DNA of 64,000 bases from assembly GCA_029721435.1 (NCBI GenBank), contig CM056583.1:45723120-45787119 (forward strand). Direction: 5' to 3'. Below are positions 1 through 13,000 of this stretch, piece after piece. Under the pieces are notes generated by a model. The model had not been told where the DNA came from, ran no database searches, and saw only the letters and a program-made list of their open reading frames with translations. This DNA is from Gymnothorax reevesii (lineage: Eukaryota; Chordata; Actinopteri; Anguilliformes; Muraenidae). Made by a program: the position numbers and the translations under genes. How positions within the stretch are numbered: position 1 is the stretch's first letter; each line of letters opens with the position of its first letter.

Positions 1-93
1 AACTTCTCAAAAAAATATGATGCTGATTTTACAGGGTCTTCAAATGATTAATGCACACACCAACTGCAAAACTGTAGAAACTGTATCCCTAAC

Positions 94-316
94 CTGTTCC
101 TGTGAATATGACATCATGCACATTGTTGTCTAGAGCCTGGACCCTCTCCACAGCGATCTGGGTGTAGTTCACATCCTTAATGACGAGCTTGGGCCCATTG
201 CCAATAGGAAGGACAGGGTCCTCCAGCAGAGGGTGGTCCTTGACAAACTGCAAGGTCTTATCCGGCAGCTGAAGCGAGCTGTTGATGTTCTGCAGCCGGT
301 TGTTGTTGTTGATACA
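94..316 (-). CDS. sema4d: sema4d coding exon, 223 nt; last one in the window
   Basis: Encodes [49 protein letters not shown] and [10 protein letters not shown]. Acceptor ATCTGCAG, donor GTTAGG; leaves in phase 1. An NSS glycosylation sequon is present. The remaining exons lie left of position 1. Confidence 0.93.
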
Positions 317-3300
317 CTGCAGATAGAGTGAATGGGACAAAATGGCCATCTTTCAGTGGGGGGCTGACATTCACCCAATGTCTCAAAGACAGTTAATGTC
401 TTCAAGACAATCTGGAAATAACCTACTGAAAAGCATACATTTGAAGTCTTGTCTCATCATTTACCACGACTTACTACCATAGCTAGGAGTGAGCCAGGTA
501 TTAATGGTGACAATGTAAGATGAGCTTACCGCTCCTGGGCGAGGGCTGGGGGTGATTCCATTGTACCTCACCCATTTTGTGTGAGACTGCTCCACTGTGG
601 CCTTCTGCATGTACTTCCCCTTTGAGAACACTTCCTCCACTGAGGACATGTTGTAGGCACATACTGCTGATAGGCCAACATTTCCCCTGGGATAAGAATG
701 AACGTGCAGCCGAGTCACACTTCCAGCCTTGAATTCCATGCTTTGTCCCTCAGCAGCAAACCATCACAAGGACATTACTCACCACTGTGATGTGAAAACA
801 CCATATATTACAGTGTCTTTCCAGTCTGGAGTTTTTAGGATGAACACATCATGGACCACATTGAAGACGAAGTTCAGCTCCGGCATGGAACAGACCAACT
901 TTGCCTTTAAAAAGGAGGTCCACTTCTTCTGCAGGGTCCTCTGCCCACCCAAATCACCCTAGACAGAGATAACGTTTATCATGAACATGCTGCATTATAA
1001 CTGCCTTTCTCATTCGCTGCTGATATGCAAACCGAGTCTGTCAATTCAGCTAACATGGTGAGAACTGCTGGTGAGCTACAGTACGTAGCTAGAAACTTGA
1101 CCATATTGAGACCTAGAAATTCTGCACACCTTGCAGACACGGGCTATCCTGGGGATCAGCAGCTTGCCAAAGAACTCGTACTCAACAGACACCTCCGTGA
1201 AGAAGTAGTATATCTTGTCATCCTCACCATCTAAGCTGTTCTTTCCTTCTCTGATGACATCTGCAAAAACAAAACTGGGCTCTGGGGTTTGGGGGGGAGG
1301 GGGGGTAGTTATTGGGAATATAATTAAACATAATGCGGAACACTTTCTGATATCATACAATATCCATAACTTGTAGCTAGTCTTACTTCCCACAATGGCC
1401 TTTAGGGATGGTCCTTTAAGGATCATAAATGAACAGCGAGACTGGAATTCAAACCTAAAAATATCCCATTAGCACAAGTAATTGAGATACAACTGATTTT
1501 ACACCAAGCATGATCCTTTTATATCACTGGGATGCAAACACAATAAGAAACCATTGAAAACTGCCTTCAGAGTAGTGCTAACCAATCCTGCTCCTAGAAA
1601 TCAACCACACTTGGTTTTCATTTCGGCCCAATTTTGGCACCACTACACGCTACCGATTAGGAGCACAATAAGGCCTCCAGCTGTAAGCGGAGGTATGCAT
1701 TGGTGAGCATTGGAGTCTATAGGATGGAAGATCTTTATGAACTAGCTTGGTTTCCACGACTTCAGAATTAAAGGCACCCACCATTCAGCCAAGAGGTGGA
1801 ATACTCTGTGCGCAGCAGGCTTTGAGAGAGAGAATATCTGGATATGATGGGTTCACTTCCTAAGAAGTTATATGCAGTTCCAGAGTAAAGCTCTCCATCT
1901 GAAAAACAACACAAGTGACTGTTAATGCCATTTTTCAGTATCAAGGCAAGTTACTTCAAAAGGTGCAACTCAACCAAAGCATTATAGCTCAGCAGCTTCA
2001 AGTTACACCGCCAGTTTCGCTTTGAAGGTTGAGGGAGTCAACTTACCCACCATGACTGTAGTAAAACTCTGTGCAGGGTCAAATGAACACTTCCCCCTCC
2101 CATCTTCTTGTTTCCCCAGCAGTTTAAAATCCTTGAGAGACTACAGGAAGGAAAATAATCCTTTAGTGGAACAAAAAGGATAAAATCCCACGCGAGACTC
2201 AAAGACAACTGTGCTTACCAGATAGTCACACAGGGGCTGAAAGGCATGCGTCCCACACACATAGAGACTGTCATCATTGAGCACTTGAAGAACCCGAATG
2301 TAGTTAAGGCAGTCAGTCTGTCATAAAAAAAAGCCACAGTGGGTAAATTCATCACCACTCCTCGCAACAGTGGATGAACACACAGACTGTCAAGTCACCA
2401 TTGTCAGCAAAGATGTCCTGTGAACCCAGGAATTTCTTTAAAATGCGCAATATGTAGCACAGGTGTACAAATGAAAATAATGTAATTTTACCAGCCAAGT
2501 GTATGCATTAATTTCATTCTCTGGATACGCAAAACAATTCTTGATTCTGTAAAAGACAATTTCTGTAAATTTCCTATTATTTTCAAAATCTCAGGTTCAA
2601 CATACCTCTTTAGATTTTCCTTTAAGGATGCACATGGACTTATGGTTTTCAGGAACTTTCCACATAACCTGCAAAAATGAGCAGTGCCATCAACATGAAA
2701 TTTCCAATATTTGCAAGAACAATTTCTGAAAACAAAAATTAAAAACATGGACCTCAGAATGACTGGTCAGCAACAAGGTATATACAGTGCATTTGGGAAG
2801 CATTCAAACACCTTCACTTAAAGCATAAACAGATTTAGAAGTTTTTGACATAAAAAAGGAAAAACAAATATCAAATTGATATAAGCATTCAAAGCCTCTG
2901 CTATGACACTTGAAATTTAACTCCAATGCCTTCCATTCCTCTTGATCATTTTTGCCATGTTTCTACACTTTGATTGGAGTCCGCATGCCATGTAGTAAAT
3001 TCAACTGAATGGACATGATTTAGAAAGATAGACATGTATAGACAGGTGTGTAACAGATGTCAATGGATATCGGAGCAAAAACCAAGCCATGAAGTCAAAA
3101 GCACTGCCTGTGAGGCTCAGAGACTGGATTGTGTTAAGATCTGGGGAAGGCTACAAAACAATTTCTGCTGCATTGAAGGTTTCCAGTGCACGGTTGCCTC
3201 TGTAATTCTTAAATGGAATAAGTTTGGGACAAATGGGCTCTGCCTAGAGCAGGGTGTCCAGAGCATTCAGGGGAGAAGGGCCTTGGTGAGGTGCCCAAGA

Positions 3301-4843
3301 ATCCTATAGTCACTCAAGCTGAGCTCCAGTGATCCTGCATGGAGATGGGAAAAACTTGCAACAGGACAACCATCAATACAGCAATCCGCCCACCTGGGCT
3401 TTATGGAATAGCGGTCAGACGAAAGTCTCTTCTCAGTGAAAGGACACGTAAAAGCTTGTTTGGAGTTTGCAAAAAAGCATACAAACGACTCTCAGACTGT
3501 GAGAAACAAGCATAATGTTTGGAGGAAACCAGGCACTGCTCATCACCTGCCCAGTACCCAACGGAGAAACATGTTGGTGGCAGCTTCATGCTGTGGGGGT
3601 CTTTTCAGCAGCAGGGACTGGGGTACTGGTGATGGTTGAGGGAAAGCTGAATGGAGCATAGTACAGAGCTATACTTAATGAGAACCTGTTCCAGAGTGCT
3701 CAAAACCTCAGATTGGCCTGAAAGTTCACCTTCCAACAGGACAATTACCCTAAATAAACAGCTAAGGCAATGGCAGGGGTGGCCTGGGGACAATTCTGTG
3801 AATGTCCCCGAGTAGCCCAGCCAGAGCCCTGACTTGAACCTAACTAAACATCTCTGGATATAGCTGTCCACTGATGGACCCTGTCCAATTTGACAGAGCT
3901 TGAAAGGACCTGCACAGAAGAATGGCAGAAAATCCCCAACCAGGTGTGCCAAACTTGAATGGACATGATTTAGAGAAGATACACTCCCTAAACTTCGTTG
4001 CGGGGGGTATAAAAAAACCATTTGCTCACGAGGCTTTGTAAAACATGAATTGGCCATTGCTCAGTCACAAAATACAAACCAGTAAATAAAGTCATGCCAG
4101 TTGAAATTTTGATTCACAACTGAATATAAAAACTTGGTCTAGAAAAACACATGAAACTGAAGCAGTGACTGATCATTGATAAAACTTGAGCCATGAAGTA
4201 TTATATCTTGGGGGCACAGATGAGGAGCTCAATATTCTTTAAAGAGAGGGGGGGAATCTAGTCTGAAACTTCATAAAAATCATTTGTACCTTATTGGTCT
4301 TGATGGACACATTTTTCATGCTCAGCTCAAAGATGGCTTCCCTTGCACCCACAAAAAGTGCCTCCTTTTCTTCATTGAGCAACAGCGTTGAATAATTGAA
4401 GATTCCTTCTTCCGAAAATTCAATCAAATTCACATCTGAAGACAGAATCAACAAACATTTGCTCCACTTGCACGTCTGGCATATATACAAACATGGCATT
4501 TCAGAAACCAATTGTGAAATGATTCAGCTTAGGTCCTTAAGTTAAAAAAGCCTTGTTTACAGAGATATCATTACAACACATTTATGGTTAAAGGTTTTGC
4601 TTGATTAGAGCATAGTATACTCTGACAGAAAAGAATGACAGCTTCCCGAGATAGAAAAATATTTATATAAATACAGCTGCAAGCAGCAATGTCAGAGTCA
4701 ATTTTTTTTCACCAAATTTTGAGAGGGGCCACAAATCATAGCCACTACTCCATGTTCAAAATCTGGTGTAAAGTTTTTGATAAAATTCAAAATTGCGAGA
4801 AGTCAAGCAAAGGAAAATTACATCATATGCTGCGTTGCACAAT

Positions 4844-4904
<61 letters not shown>

Positions 4905-6977
4905 TTATTATTATTATTATTGTTATTCTCTTTCTTATTATTTTTTTCAAATCGAGTGAAGCTCGAGATGTGGTAAGGGCAGAGCACACTTGAAAAAGCA
5001 TTCTGAATGGCTTCAGAGAAGCTTATCTCCCTACCTCAAGGATGATAATAGAATTACAACTTCCCCCAATCAATTGAGGAATTGCTAAATTCCAGCACCA
5101 TGCTTTTCATAACACTTACGTGCCACACTAGTTAACAGCCAAGAATGAAAGAACAAAATCCAAATCCATAGAAGGGTACACCAATCGCAAGGGGGGGTGG
5201 AGTCTTTCTTCAGTGTATGTAACACAGGATACACAATTTAAAGTGCCACAGCATTTCAGACCACTAAAGGGACTGGCAACCTTGTATAGTTGTCAGGCTG
5301 AATCAATGAGCTGACAGGTTTTTTTTTTTTTTGAGCGCGAAAAGGACTTACAGCAGACCTGGCAATAGTTTGTTTGCCTGAGTGTGTGGCAGCGGCTGTG
5401 TCAGCTGTGATATGCTTGAGCTGTAAGTGCACCAACAAACCGTCCAAATAACAGAAGCATTCATCAAGACTACAATTAGAAGCATTGTACTAACAGCCTC
5501 TATTGGCTCAAGCCATTTCATCAAATTAAATATGCAAGTTATTAAACTTCCTGTATGCACAAAAGCTACTCAATGGGGGAGAAGGAGTAGAAAAAAATAT
5601 ATACAATTGAAATAAAAAAAGCTTCTCCTGGGATTATGAAACACGAGTTAAATGTTACTGCATACATTCAGCCAATGTACTCCTTTGAAGACAGCACAGA
5701 TATTTTGTCCCAGTATGTGACACTGTGACACCAATTAGTAAGCAAAGATTTCTTAAACATTAAATAATTGTCAAGATTTTACATTGTATAATAATCAAGA
5801 TATTAAATGATAAAGAATAAGCAAATTATGCTCAACATTTTTCACAAAAGCCAATGCTGCTGTTATTACCATCATAACTACAATTCAAATTAAGATTCAT
5901 GATTTGAAGTCACAGCTGAAAAAGGGAACATAGACAACTGTATAGGATATGACACCCCAGACCACTGTTCAACACACTTTAAGAGAATCCATCCTGAGAC
6001 ATTAGTAATTTCAAAGCATTAATGGCCATCATATGTACACACAAAAAATATGCATATGGAATACCAAGTTTAAATTTAAAAACTCAAGAGTGTCAGAAAC
6101 TTTTGTACAATACTGCACAGGCATAAACAATGTACCACGGGATGTATGGGCCAATATGAATTTGGCCATACCATCCACGCTGGACGAGAAAAAATAAGTT
6201 TGCATTAGAATATAATTGCAAGAAAGTTTTTAACGGAAACATAACTAAGGAGGGTCCAATGGCCTGAGGCTGCAATGAAATTGGTTTGGGCCAGCTGACT
6301 GAAGACCCGTGCCCAGCCACGTTAGTGGCCCAATGTTTAAAAAACACTTTATAAAAAACTTCATAGTATGTGCTGTTTAAATTAGGGGTGGAGAGAACAA
6401 AACAAAAAGCAGTATATGCTGCCAAAGAAAACTACCATAATCCGAAATTCAAAAGCCATAATGATAAAAATTAAGCCCTGTCGTACAGTCAAATTTCAAA
6501 CCAAGTTTGCATATTAAACTGAGAAGCATAAATTTTATTCAAGTATCTTCAACACCATGTTGAAAATGAGAAAACGTTTTTTCTGACACATTCATGAAAA
6601 GCAGTTACAAATAGTCAATTAATGTCTGCCAGTTCTTGAACATCCAGAGAATTTTTTAGCCATTAAAATAACAAAATGATGTGCACACACTGGCCCATGT
6701 ACAGAGCAGCTTGCCAAATCATGCTTAAGAGGCAAAGACCTTTAATCTCCTCAATTCATGTGAAACCATACAGCATATTTTAGTTCACGAGTTCAGACTG
6801 AACCAACCCCTTTGAGTTCATCACAATCTTTACATCTTGATTAATTTGAACTGTAGCCCCATTTCAGAGCAATTGCTTACCCAGGTTTTTCCAGGACATC
6901 CTCGGAATAGTGGAGGGGCCGTGTGTTGACACCTCCAGCAGAAGTCCCAAAAACACTCCGAGGACACTGAATGCCAT
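94..6977 (-). CDS. sema4d: Class 4 semaphorin (Sema4D-like), N-terminal part, ten coding exons, gene runs off the left edge
   Basis: Join on the minus strand 6977-6881, 4435-4290, 2668-2606, 2317-2219, 2140-2047, 1898-1782, 1281-1130, 958-783, 686-530, 316-94. All internal junctions are GT-AG, phases match, and the joined 1324 nt give about 441 residues without a stop. Residues 1-20 are a hydrophobic signal peptide; the rest is the sema domain (the seven-bladed propeller that binds plexins). Class hallmarks seen: [14 protein letters not shown] [102 protein letters not shown]. Family knowledge: Sema4 proteins are type I membrane ligands in axon guidance and immune signalling. The PSI, Ig, transmembrane and cytoplasmic parts lie outside. 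The match to SEMA4D is from recall; a fish paralogue such as sema4e is the main alternative. Class 4 semaphorin is near certain; the paralogue is less so. Confidence 0.93.
530..686 (-). CDS. sema4d: sema4d coding exon, 157 nt
   Basis: Encodes [38 protein letters not shown] and RYNG plus PSPRPGA. Acceptor TATCCCAG, donor GTAAGC. This segment is the clearest pointer to Sema4D rather than 4A, 4B or 4C, whose sequences here differ markedly from recall. Confidence 0.94.
783..958 (-). CDS. sema4d: sema4d coding exon, 176 nt
   Basis: Encodes [39 protein letters not shown] and [10 protein letters not shown]. Acceptor TGTCTAG, donor GTGAGT; enters in phase 0 and leaves in phase 2, giving TGG across the junction. 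Confidence 0.93.
1130..1281 (-). CDS. sema4d: sema4d coding exon, 152 nt
   Basis: Encodes [35 protein letters not shown] and [11 protein letters not shown]. Acceptor ACCCCAG at 1282-1283, donor GTGTGC. The acceptor follows a C-rich tract that includes a poly(C) run on the coding strand (1292-1308). A second AG at 1261-1262 inside the exon could be used, but it would remove the conserved PSFVFA segment. Confidence 0.93.
1782..1898 (-). CDS. sema4d: sema4d coding exon, 117 nt
   Basis: Encodes [19 protein letters not shown], then [20 protein letters not shown]. Acceptor TTTTCAG, donor GTGGGT; phase 1 at both ends. Confidence 0.94.
2047..2140 (-). CDS. sema4d: sema4d coding exon, 94 nt
   Basis: Encodes [18 protein letters not shown] and [13 protein letters not shown], matching the GKNEDGKGRCPFDPAHS block of SEMA4D. 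Acceptor CTGTAG, donor GTAAGT; enters in phase 0 and leaves in phase 1. Confidence 0.93.
2219..2317 (-). CDS. sema4d: sema4d coding exon, 99 nt
   Basis: Encodes [16 protein letters not shown] followed by [17 protein letters not shown], a strongly conserved semaphorin block with paired cysteines. Acceptor TGACAG, donor GTAAGC; phase 0 at both ends. Confidence 0.94.
2606..2668 (-). CDS. sema4d: sema4d coding exon, 63 nt
   Basis: Encodes [20 protein letters not shown] plus a final E, corresponding to the VYWKVSEDKKAKC block of SEMA4D. Acceptor TTTGCAG, donor GTATGT; phase 0 at both ends. It is separated from the previous coding exon by the Tc1 remnant at 2785-3974. Confidence 0.9.
2785..3974 (+). 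mobile_element. Decayed and rearranged Tc1-family transposon in a sema4d intron
   Basis: The left end, CAGTGCATTTGGGAAGC after a TA, and the following TTCAAACACCTTCACTT match the ends of a widespread fish Tc1 family from recall. Coding-strand remnants follow in order: helix-turn-helix (around 3090-3240), [29 protein letters not shown], a QQDN-like motif (3738-3746) and the SPDLN segment near 3830. The stretch that should carry the first catalytic aspartate (SDE) between DSQTVRNK and WRKPG (about 3505-3525) is missing, and there are many stops. The right terminal repeat was not found; instead an 18-bp piece of the 5' leader (3007-3024) recurs at 3957-3974. Non-functional. Confidence 0.85.
4290..4435 (-). 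CDS. sema4d: sema4d coding exon (first propeller blade)
   Basis: Encodes [19 protein letters not shown] and [15 protein letters not shown]. Acceptor CTTCAG, donor GTACAA. Length 146 nt, entering in phase 1 and leaving in phase 0. It has two potential N-glycosylation sites (NYS, NVS). It matches the YNYSALLL and GAREAVFAVN region of SEMA4D. Confidence 0.92.
4436..6880. other. sema4d intron between signal-peptide exon and next coding exon
   Basis: No further coding exon was recognised. It contains a compound (TAA)n/(TTA)n microsatellite at 4844-4921 and a T-run near 5321-5332; otherwise nothing distinctive was seen. Confidence 0.7.
4844..4921. repeat. (TAA)n followed by (TTA)n microsatellite
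   Basis: About 20 TAA units run directly into about six ATT units, so the right part is the reverse complement of the left and the tract can fold back on itself. Translated, it gives meaningless Ile/Asn homopolymers. Confidence 0.97.
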
Positions 6978-7014
6978 GTTAGACTCTGGGATCTTCGGTA
7001 ATGTGAAGTTTCCT
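6881..7014 (-). CDS. sema4d: sema4d exon with signal peptide; CDS 6881-6977, 5'UTR 6978-7014
   Basis: The initiator is placed at 6977 because it opens a hydrophobic leader ([14 protein letters not shown]) followed by [11 protein letters not shown], which resembles the IPRITW start of mature SEMA4D. The donor after CTG-G is GTAAGC (phase 1). The acceptor is TTAATCCAG before AGGAAAC at 7014. The 37 bases upstream of the ATG contain no stop in the same frame, so an upstream start in an earlier exon is possible (see findings). Confidence 0.85.
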
Positions 7015-10000
7015 CTGGATTAATGAAAAAAATATATGCATATATTTCTGTACAGAGAATCAACAATAGAGAGAAGCACAGAATATCTGCAGCTCATTCT
7101 TCATACTGAATATAAAAGCCACCACCACCTCCACGTACTTCCTCTTACTGGCCGAAGTCAGACGCATCATCTTTTTTTGAAGCACTTCAGGAAGAGTCAC
7201 AGCAAAATCTACTTCTGAGAATCACAGTGATAATTTGTGCTTTTGAAAAGTCCTAGATAGACAAACATCAATAAGAGTTTGTAAGTATTCTGGCAGTTAT
7301 CCAACCAGCCAATCACGTGGCAGCAGCACAACACCAAACATCATGCAGGTGCAGGTCAGGAGCTTCAGTTTTTCCACATCAAATCTCAGAATGGCAGCTA
7401 AAAATAATGATCATTGATGCTGACGTGGCATGTTTGCTGGAACAAGACAAGCCGGCCTGAGTATTTCTGAAACTGGTGATCCCCAATTTCTTTGCACAAA
7501 GATTTCAGGAGTTTACGCAGAATAGCGCAAAAAGCAAAATGCATACACCGAGTGGCGGTTTTGTGGACAGGAGCACCCCGTGGGAGAACAAGGACCCGGA
7601 AAAAAGCCACATAGTATGGTGTTGCTAGTAAAATGCACGGTGACAAAGCACTGTTCTATCAATAAGCGCACAATTACACAGCACATGGGTGAAGGGGGAA
7701 TCACCAGCAGCTGGATGCAATTACTCAAGAACACCGAGGGAGGAGCAAGATAACTAATATTCCAGAAAGCCAGCAACAACTGAACAATGTTTGAAATGTG
7801 AAAACCTCTGCCTAAGCCCACACTCCTGGAATGATTTGGTTTCTTTAGTAAATAAACTACCACTTCAGGACTAGAAAAAACTGAAGCACTCTGTAGCATG
7901 CAATCCCAAATCAGCTGAAAACAAATAGGTCACCTGCAAAAGACTTGACGCACGCACGGACGGATAGACTGACACAGCCTGAATCAATAGTCCCCCAACC
8001 TACCCTTCAGATAACACCAAAAAAATTGTAGATTTGACATCAAAATTACTGGGCTGCAGGTAAGAATGCAAAGGTATGCATGAAAGGAAGGTAATTCTAT
8101 ACATGTTGAAGAGGCCCAACCCTCAGAGAGAGAGAGAATGCATTAACTGGCAGTCCTCAAGCAGTAGCCTTTATGAATACTTTAACCAACATCTTGCACG
8201 GTCGTCATCAATTCCAGGTGATGCATAATGTGGTGTTTAAAGTAGTGCAGGGTACTTCCTGCATTTCTTTCACCCCTTGGATCACTAACCTCATATATGC
8301 AGCACATTTCAAATTTATATGGAACCAGTGTCCCTTACAAGTGCTGCCTCACCCCATTTTGAGGAAGAAGGAAACTTGTTCTGATTGAAATTGGTTTTAA
8401 TGAGGGATGAAATCCTTAAGCACGACCAGTGTACTGTGCACACATACTGCTTTCATGTTTTCTGCTTTTCAAAGAAAGACCACATACTCAAAGAACTGAA
8501 ATACCATTCATAATGTATTAAATCCATTCTTTCACAATGAAATGCATTCTACAACCATCAGTGAGTGCTTTAAGTAAACTGTTCAATACTGTGACTCTCA
8601 CAACGCAAGGAAAGCCATGCAATTGTCCAAAGACCAGCTCCATTTTTGCTTCTCAATGTTGTATATATAGTTTCTAATTTTGGGTTATAGACGTGATGTT
8701 GCCTTTCTTAGTCAGGTCTCCCTTGCAGTAATGAGGCAGAAAATTGATGGTATTAGTGATGTTCCTAGATGGACATATTGCCATCTTCAAGGACAAGTGA
8801 TAATCGGACATCTCCAGATTATTCTCATGTAATCAGACAGTCTTATGTGGCAGTCAAGTGTTGCACATCATGCATTTTTACCTCATTAGCACTGCTGTAA
8901 ACAATCTGAGGGGATAAATCCATTCCAGCTCATAGGACACATTTGCAGAGTACGTTTCATGAGCGCCATGAAACCGTTCAAACAAAGTTTGTGCTGATGA
9001 GAGTTCCGCTTTGTGTAAAGATTTATCCATAAACAAGTATTTGTGTGTGTCAGTCCAGACAGCAAGTTTCACGTCACACTAGCGCACTGAGATGCAAGCT
9101 CACGGAGAAGTGCACATCGCTGACAAAAAGGGAGGAAATGAGGAAGAGTTATAATCACTAACTCTGCACGTGTCTGGCGAAGTACAACAAGTCCATGTTA
9201 AATCTGAATTCGGAAGAGGACATTTATCAGGGCGGAGGACTTCCCAGTAGAGAATTCAGTCAAAGAGTTTCAAGATGTGCATGGGAGTGATTACCAGGAA
9301 TAAATCTTCTGGTCCACTACAGATCTATTTAATCGTTTTCCATACGGGGATGAATAAAGTAACATTTTGATGGACAAAATAAACTACCTTACTTAAACGG
9401 TTTATCTCAAACAGACTCTTCTTTATGATACAAAAGGGATGCAACACATGAGAATACTGTACAAAATGAACGTGGGGACGGGACGGGAGCACTGCATCGC
9501 AGCAACTACCATGTGCAGAGCAGTGGTGCATCAAGCGAGAAGCAGAAACAGACATACTGTGCCATTACAACTCAATGGCATGAGCTGAACCAGAATAACT
9601 TAGAGCTGCTTTATTCACTGGCTGCCCCCATGTTCTTTCTGGTGTGAAGGGAAAGGTGTTCGTCCATAAAAACAGGCACATCAGAGTTAATGGCCACAAA
9701 CCGCTTAGATAGGGCAAGTGCACAGGGAGAAAAGAATCAGGCTGAACAAACATTACCTAAGAGTGATATGTCAAAATAAAATATCTGCTACTTTTTCCAT
9801 AGCCAAGCTGTTCCAGTGAACGAAGGTGAAGCAGTGGGAATGAGAGGAGTTTAAAATTTACTTCCTACTTCACACAAAGTCAAAAGCTCTTTTCAAACCA
9901 AAGGCATAACCCAAAAACAGGCCAATAGCATTCATTATAATGACATGCCTATTGCAGACTTAACATTACAGCCTTCACATGGCCACAGCGTTCACACAAG

Positions 10001-13000
10001 AGGCAGATTTAAACTTTTGAGCTAAAGAAATGGCCCTTGAAAATGTTGCAGGACAAATTTCCCAGTTTCTTCTCCACATTAGACATAAATCCTGAGTCTG
10101 ACAGGATCTGGGAGGGGAGATAAACATCAAGGAATTAAAGTCGCTTTCAAATTCCTCATATGAATCCAAAGGATGTACCATGCACGACAGTTTTATAGAC
10201 TTTTTGCACTTCGAAAAAGGAAAATGGTTTAGATAAAGCAAAACCAAAGATATAACAAATGACGGAAAACAGCTGCTGTAGGTTTTTTTAACCCATTTAT
10301 CATTCAGAGAAGTACACTGGTGCCGTATCTTCCCTTTAATTACTGTCTGAAGACCTATTCAAATTAATTATGCGCAGCATAGCCGCACTGGAAGGGGTTC
10401 ACGGCACACAGAAGCTTAAGGTTTTACACACAGGGCTTTTCATTTTGCAAACAAGGCTTTTGTTTAGAGTTCAAGAGGACAGGGTACCTCTTTTTCCCAT
10501 GAAGCTCTTCACACTACAGATAAACAACAAATCGGCAGCACAACAGGAGGCTCTGAAACGCTTCCTCTCCGTATTCACTCCTCATTCCCATTTTCCGTGA
10601 GTGCCATCAAGCCGGAGTGTGCAATCCTGGCACTCCACACTGCCAATTCACATGCCAGACCAGATTAGAAGTGGGCCAAAAGCACACGGTGATTCACAGC
10701 TGAAGTTCCCAGCTGTGCTTTCCCAAGAGTTTTTATAGACCAAATCCACCAAAAGCTTGAATACAGGATTACTGCAAATAAGTGTGTGACCCACTGAGCG
10801 GAATGAAAAGCATGACTGGTTGCAGCCTGACAGTTTCAGACAGCTCCCACTGGCTTTGAATGATATTTCCTATTCTACCAACCTACAGTAACCATCTGCG
10901 AGCACACTCCGCTGTAACAGGTCTACGCTGCACGCAATTGTCCATTTGAGGGGATTAGAGACTTCTGCCGCAGGAAAAGTGAAATAAATATTCACAGGCA
11001 CATTTTAAGCTGGCAACTACCCGTTCATCAACAGACTACTTCTGTGGCACAGCTGTAGGCCTTCCACTAGTGCCCCAACTCCATTAGCAAGTGAATGCTT
11101 GGTGACAGCTTCACTGTGCGACACCTGTACGCTGCACTGGGTTAACTGTGCCTCAGGCCTGATGGGTGGTGTACTTTGGCAGCCTGCCTGGCGAGAGGCT
11201 CGCTATAGCTGGGATATTCACTGCCTGCCAACAATCCCAAACCGCATTTCACTAGCTGGCATCAGCAGTAGAGTCTTTGAGCAGACAAAAATGCATATGC
11301 ACTCCGAGTGCCATCCTGCCCAAACTGCCTCATCGCCCCCCGTGCAGGTAAAATTATAGTCCTTTCCCACGTACGTGGCTCAGTTTTCTAGAATAAATTT
11401 CAACCCTGTGGTTTACAGCTTGCATCACCTCAGATAAGCTCTCTTTTGACCCCGCTAAATCGAAGGTTGTTCTCGACTCCGCCAACCCTCCCCTCGTTTT
11501 GCATATCAGCGGTCATGTTTGCACACAATGAAGCAATCACTGCATTCAATTCCTTTCCGTTTGTCAATGTGCTCGGAGTACATGGTCCCTCCAGGCAATG
11601 CCAGTGACCTCTCTCAGTTGCACAAACTAAATCAGATGTTCTGAGGTTGAGATTATGGTAAACAAAAGGAAGACTGAATCCATACAGGCATTTCCTGCAT
11701 AAGAGGAGAATGTGGGCTACAGACGGTAAAACACATGCTGCCGTGACATATCTGGTATTCTGCGGGCCGTGTCATGCTTCACTGAAACGCAATCCTTCAG
11801 GCTCAGCAGCTTCGTGATGACAGATGTTTAACAAATCATGTCAAATCAAAGTTTGCGGTCTGGCAATGGATTTGATCATGACCACATACTTCTAATAACA
11901 ATCAAATATAAACAATGCTTTTTTTGCCACAGTAAATCAGTCTTACTTCAGTGCAACCCACTCCTGTAAAAACTATGAATTAATTTCTTTCACTGCAGAC
12001 TGTCTTCCTGGATTCTTCAAGCTTAAAACTGACACTTCTTTCCCTTCGCTCTGCTAAAATATAAACAATATTTTCGACTGTACACATTGAATGCCAGTCA
12101 TACATCTGTAAGACAATGAAAACGTAACCATAACAATGACCAAAACAAAGTAATACATAAACATGACCCTCATATTGCAAATAATGGCGAACACTTAAAC
12201 AAATACGTCTCCACATGTTCCTGAAAACCATAGAGCACATAAAAGCAATACATGTGATGAATGGCTATTGCAAATTACAATGAAGCAGGAGCAGCTGATT
12301 GTGAGGTTTGTCCATAACGCTTGGGCCTCTGCAGATACTCCATTTGAGTGAGTTTTAAAAAGACAAGCAAAGCAAGGCAAAACGTACAGTGCAAAGCACA
12401 CGAAAATAGCTGGTCCCAGAGACATAATTGCTACATGCAGGATCCACGCTGGGCTTGCGACCTAACCTAAAGCGACCACACAAAAGGGAAATTAAGGGTC
12501 AGCTCTCGTAAAAGGATATATTTAACTGGAGATGGAGAGTCGTTGTCAAAATAACACACCCTCTGCAGCTCACAAAAGCATAGGAAGAAATGCAAAGCGC
12601 AAAATTGCAGTTGGTGTTTACTACTCCAAGAGTTTTGATTTGCCCGGCAGCAGAACACTGCTACTTTAAGATATTTCCATGATAAGATACTGAACGTCAA
12701 CAACAACAACAACCCAAAGTAAAACTTTATCATCAGTTATGGAGGTTTGCAATGAGGATGAAATACAATTTACTCAGGTTATTTTGATTGGAATTGTGAA
12801 CTAAGTAGAACTGTGAGCCAATTAAAGATGCAATCAAGCAAAACATGCTAATGCACTTCATGAAGACCAGGTGGTCCAGGTCATCCAGCTTTGTTAAAAC
12901 TAATGTCCTTTCAGCGCACTAGCAGACAGGCTTTCCACAGGGAGACATGTGAATGCTATTCCAGGAAACAATAACCCTCTTTCTAATGGCAGAGCATGAG

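Noticed and set aside
1261..1262. Alternative acceptor AG inside the 1130-1281 exon
   Set aside because: Its use would delete the conserved PSFVFA segment; the upstream acceptor at 1282 keeps the family sequence and phase.
4689..4993. ORFs rich in isoleucine or asparagine
   Set aside because: They are translations of the TAA/TTA microsatellite.
6830..7066. 78-codon minus-strand ORF over the signal-peptide exon
   Set aside because: Wrong frame; the MAFSV frame joins correctly to the next semaphorin exon.
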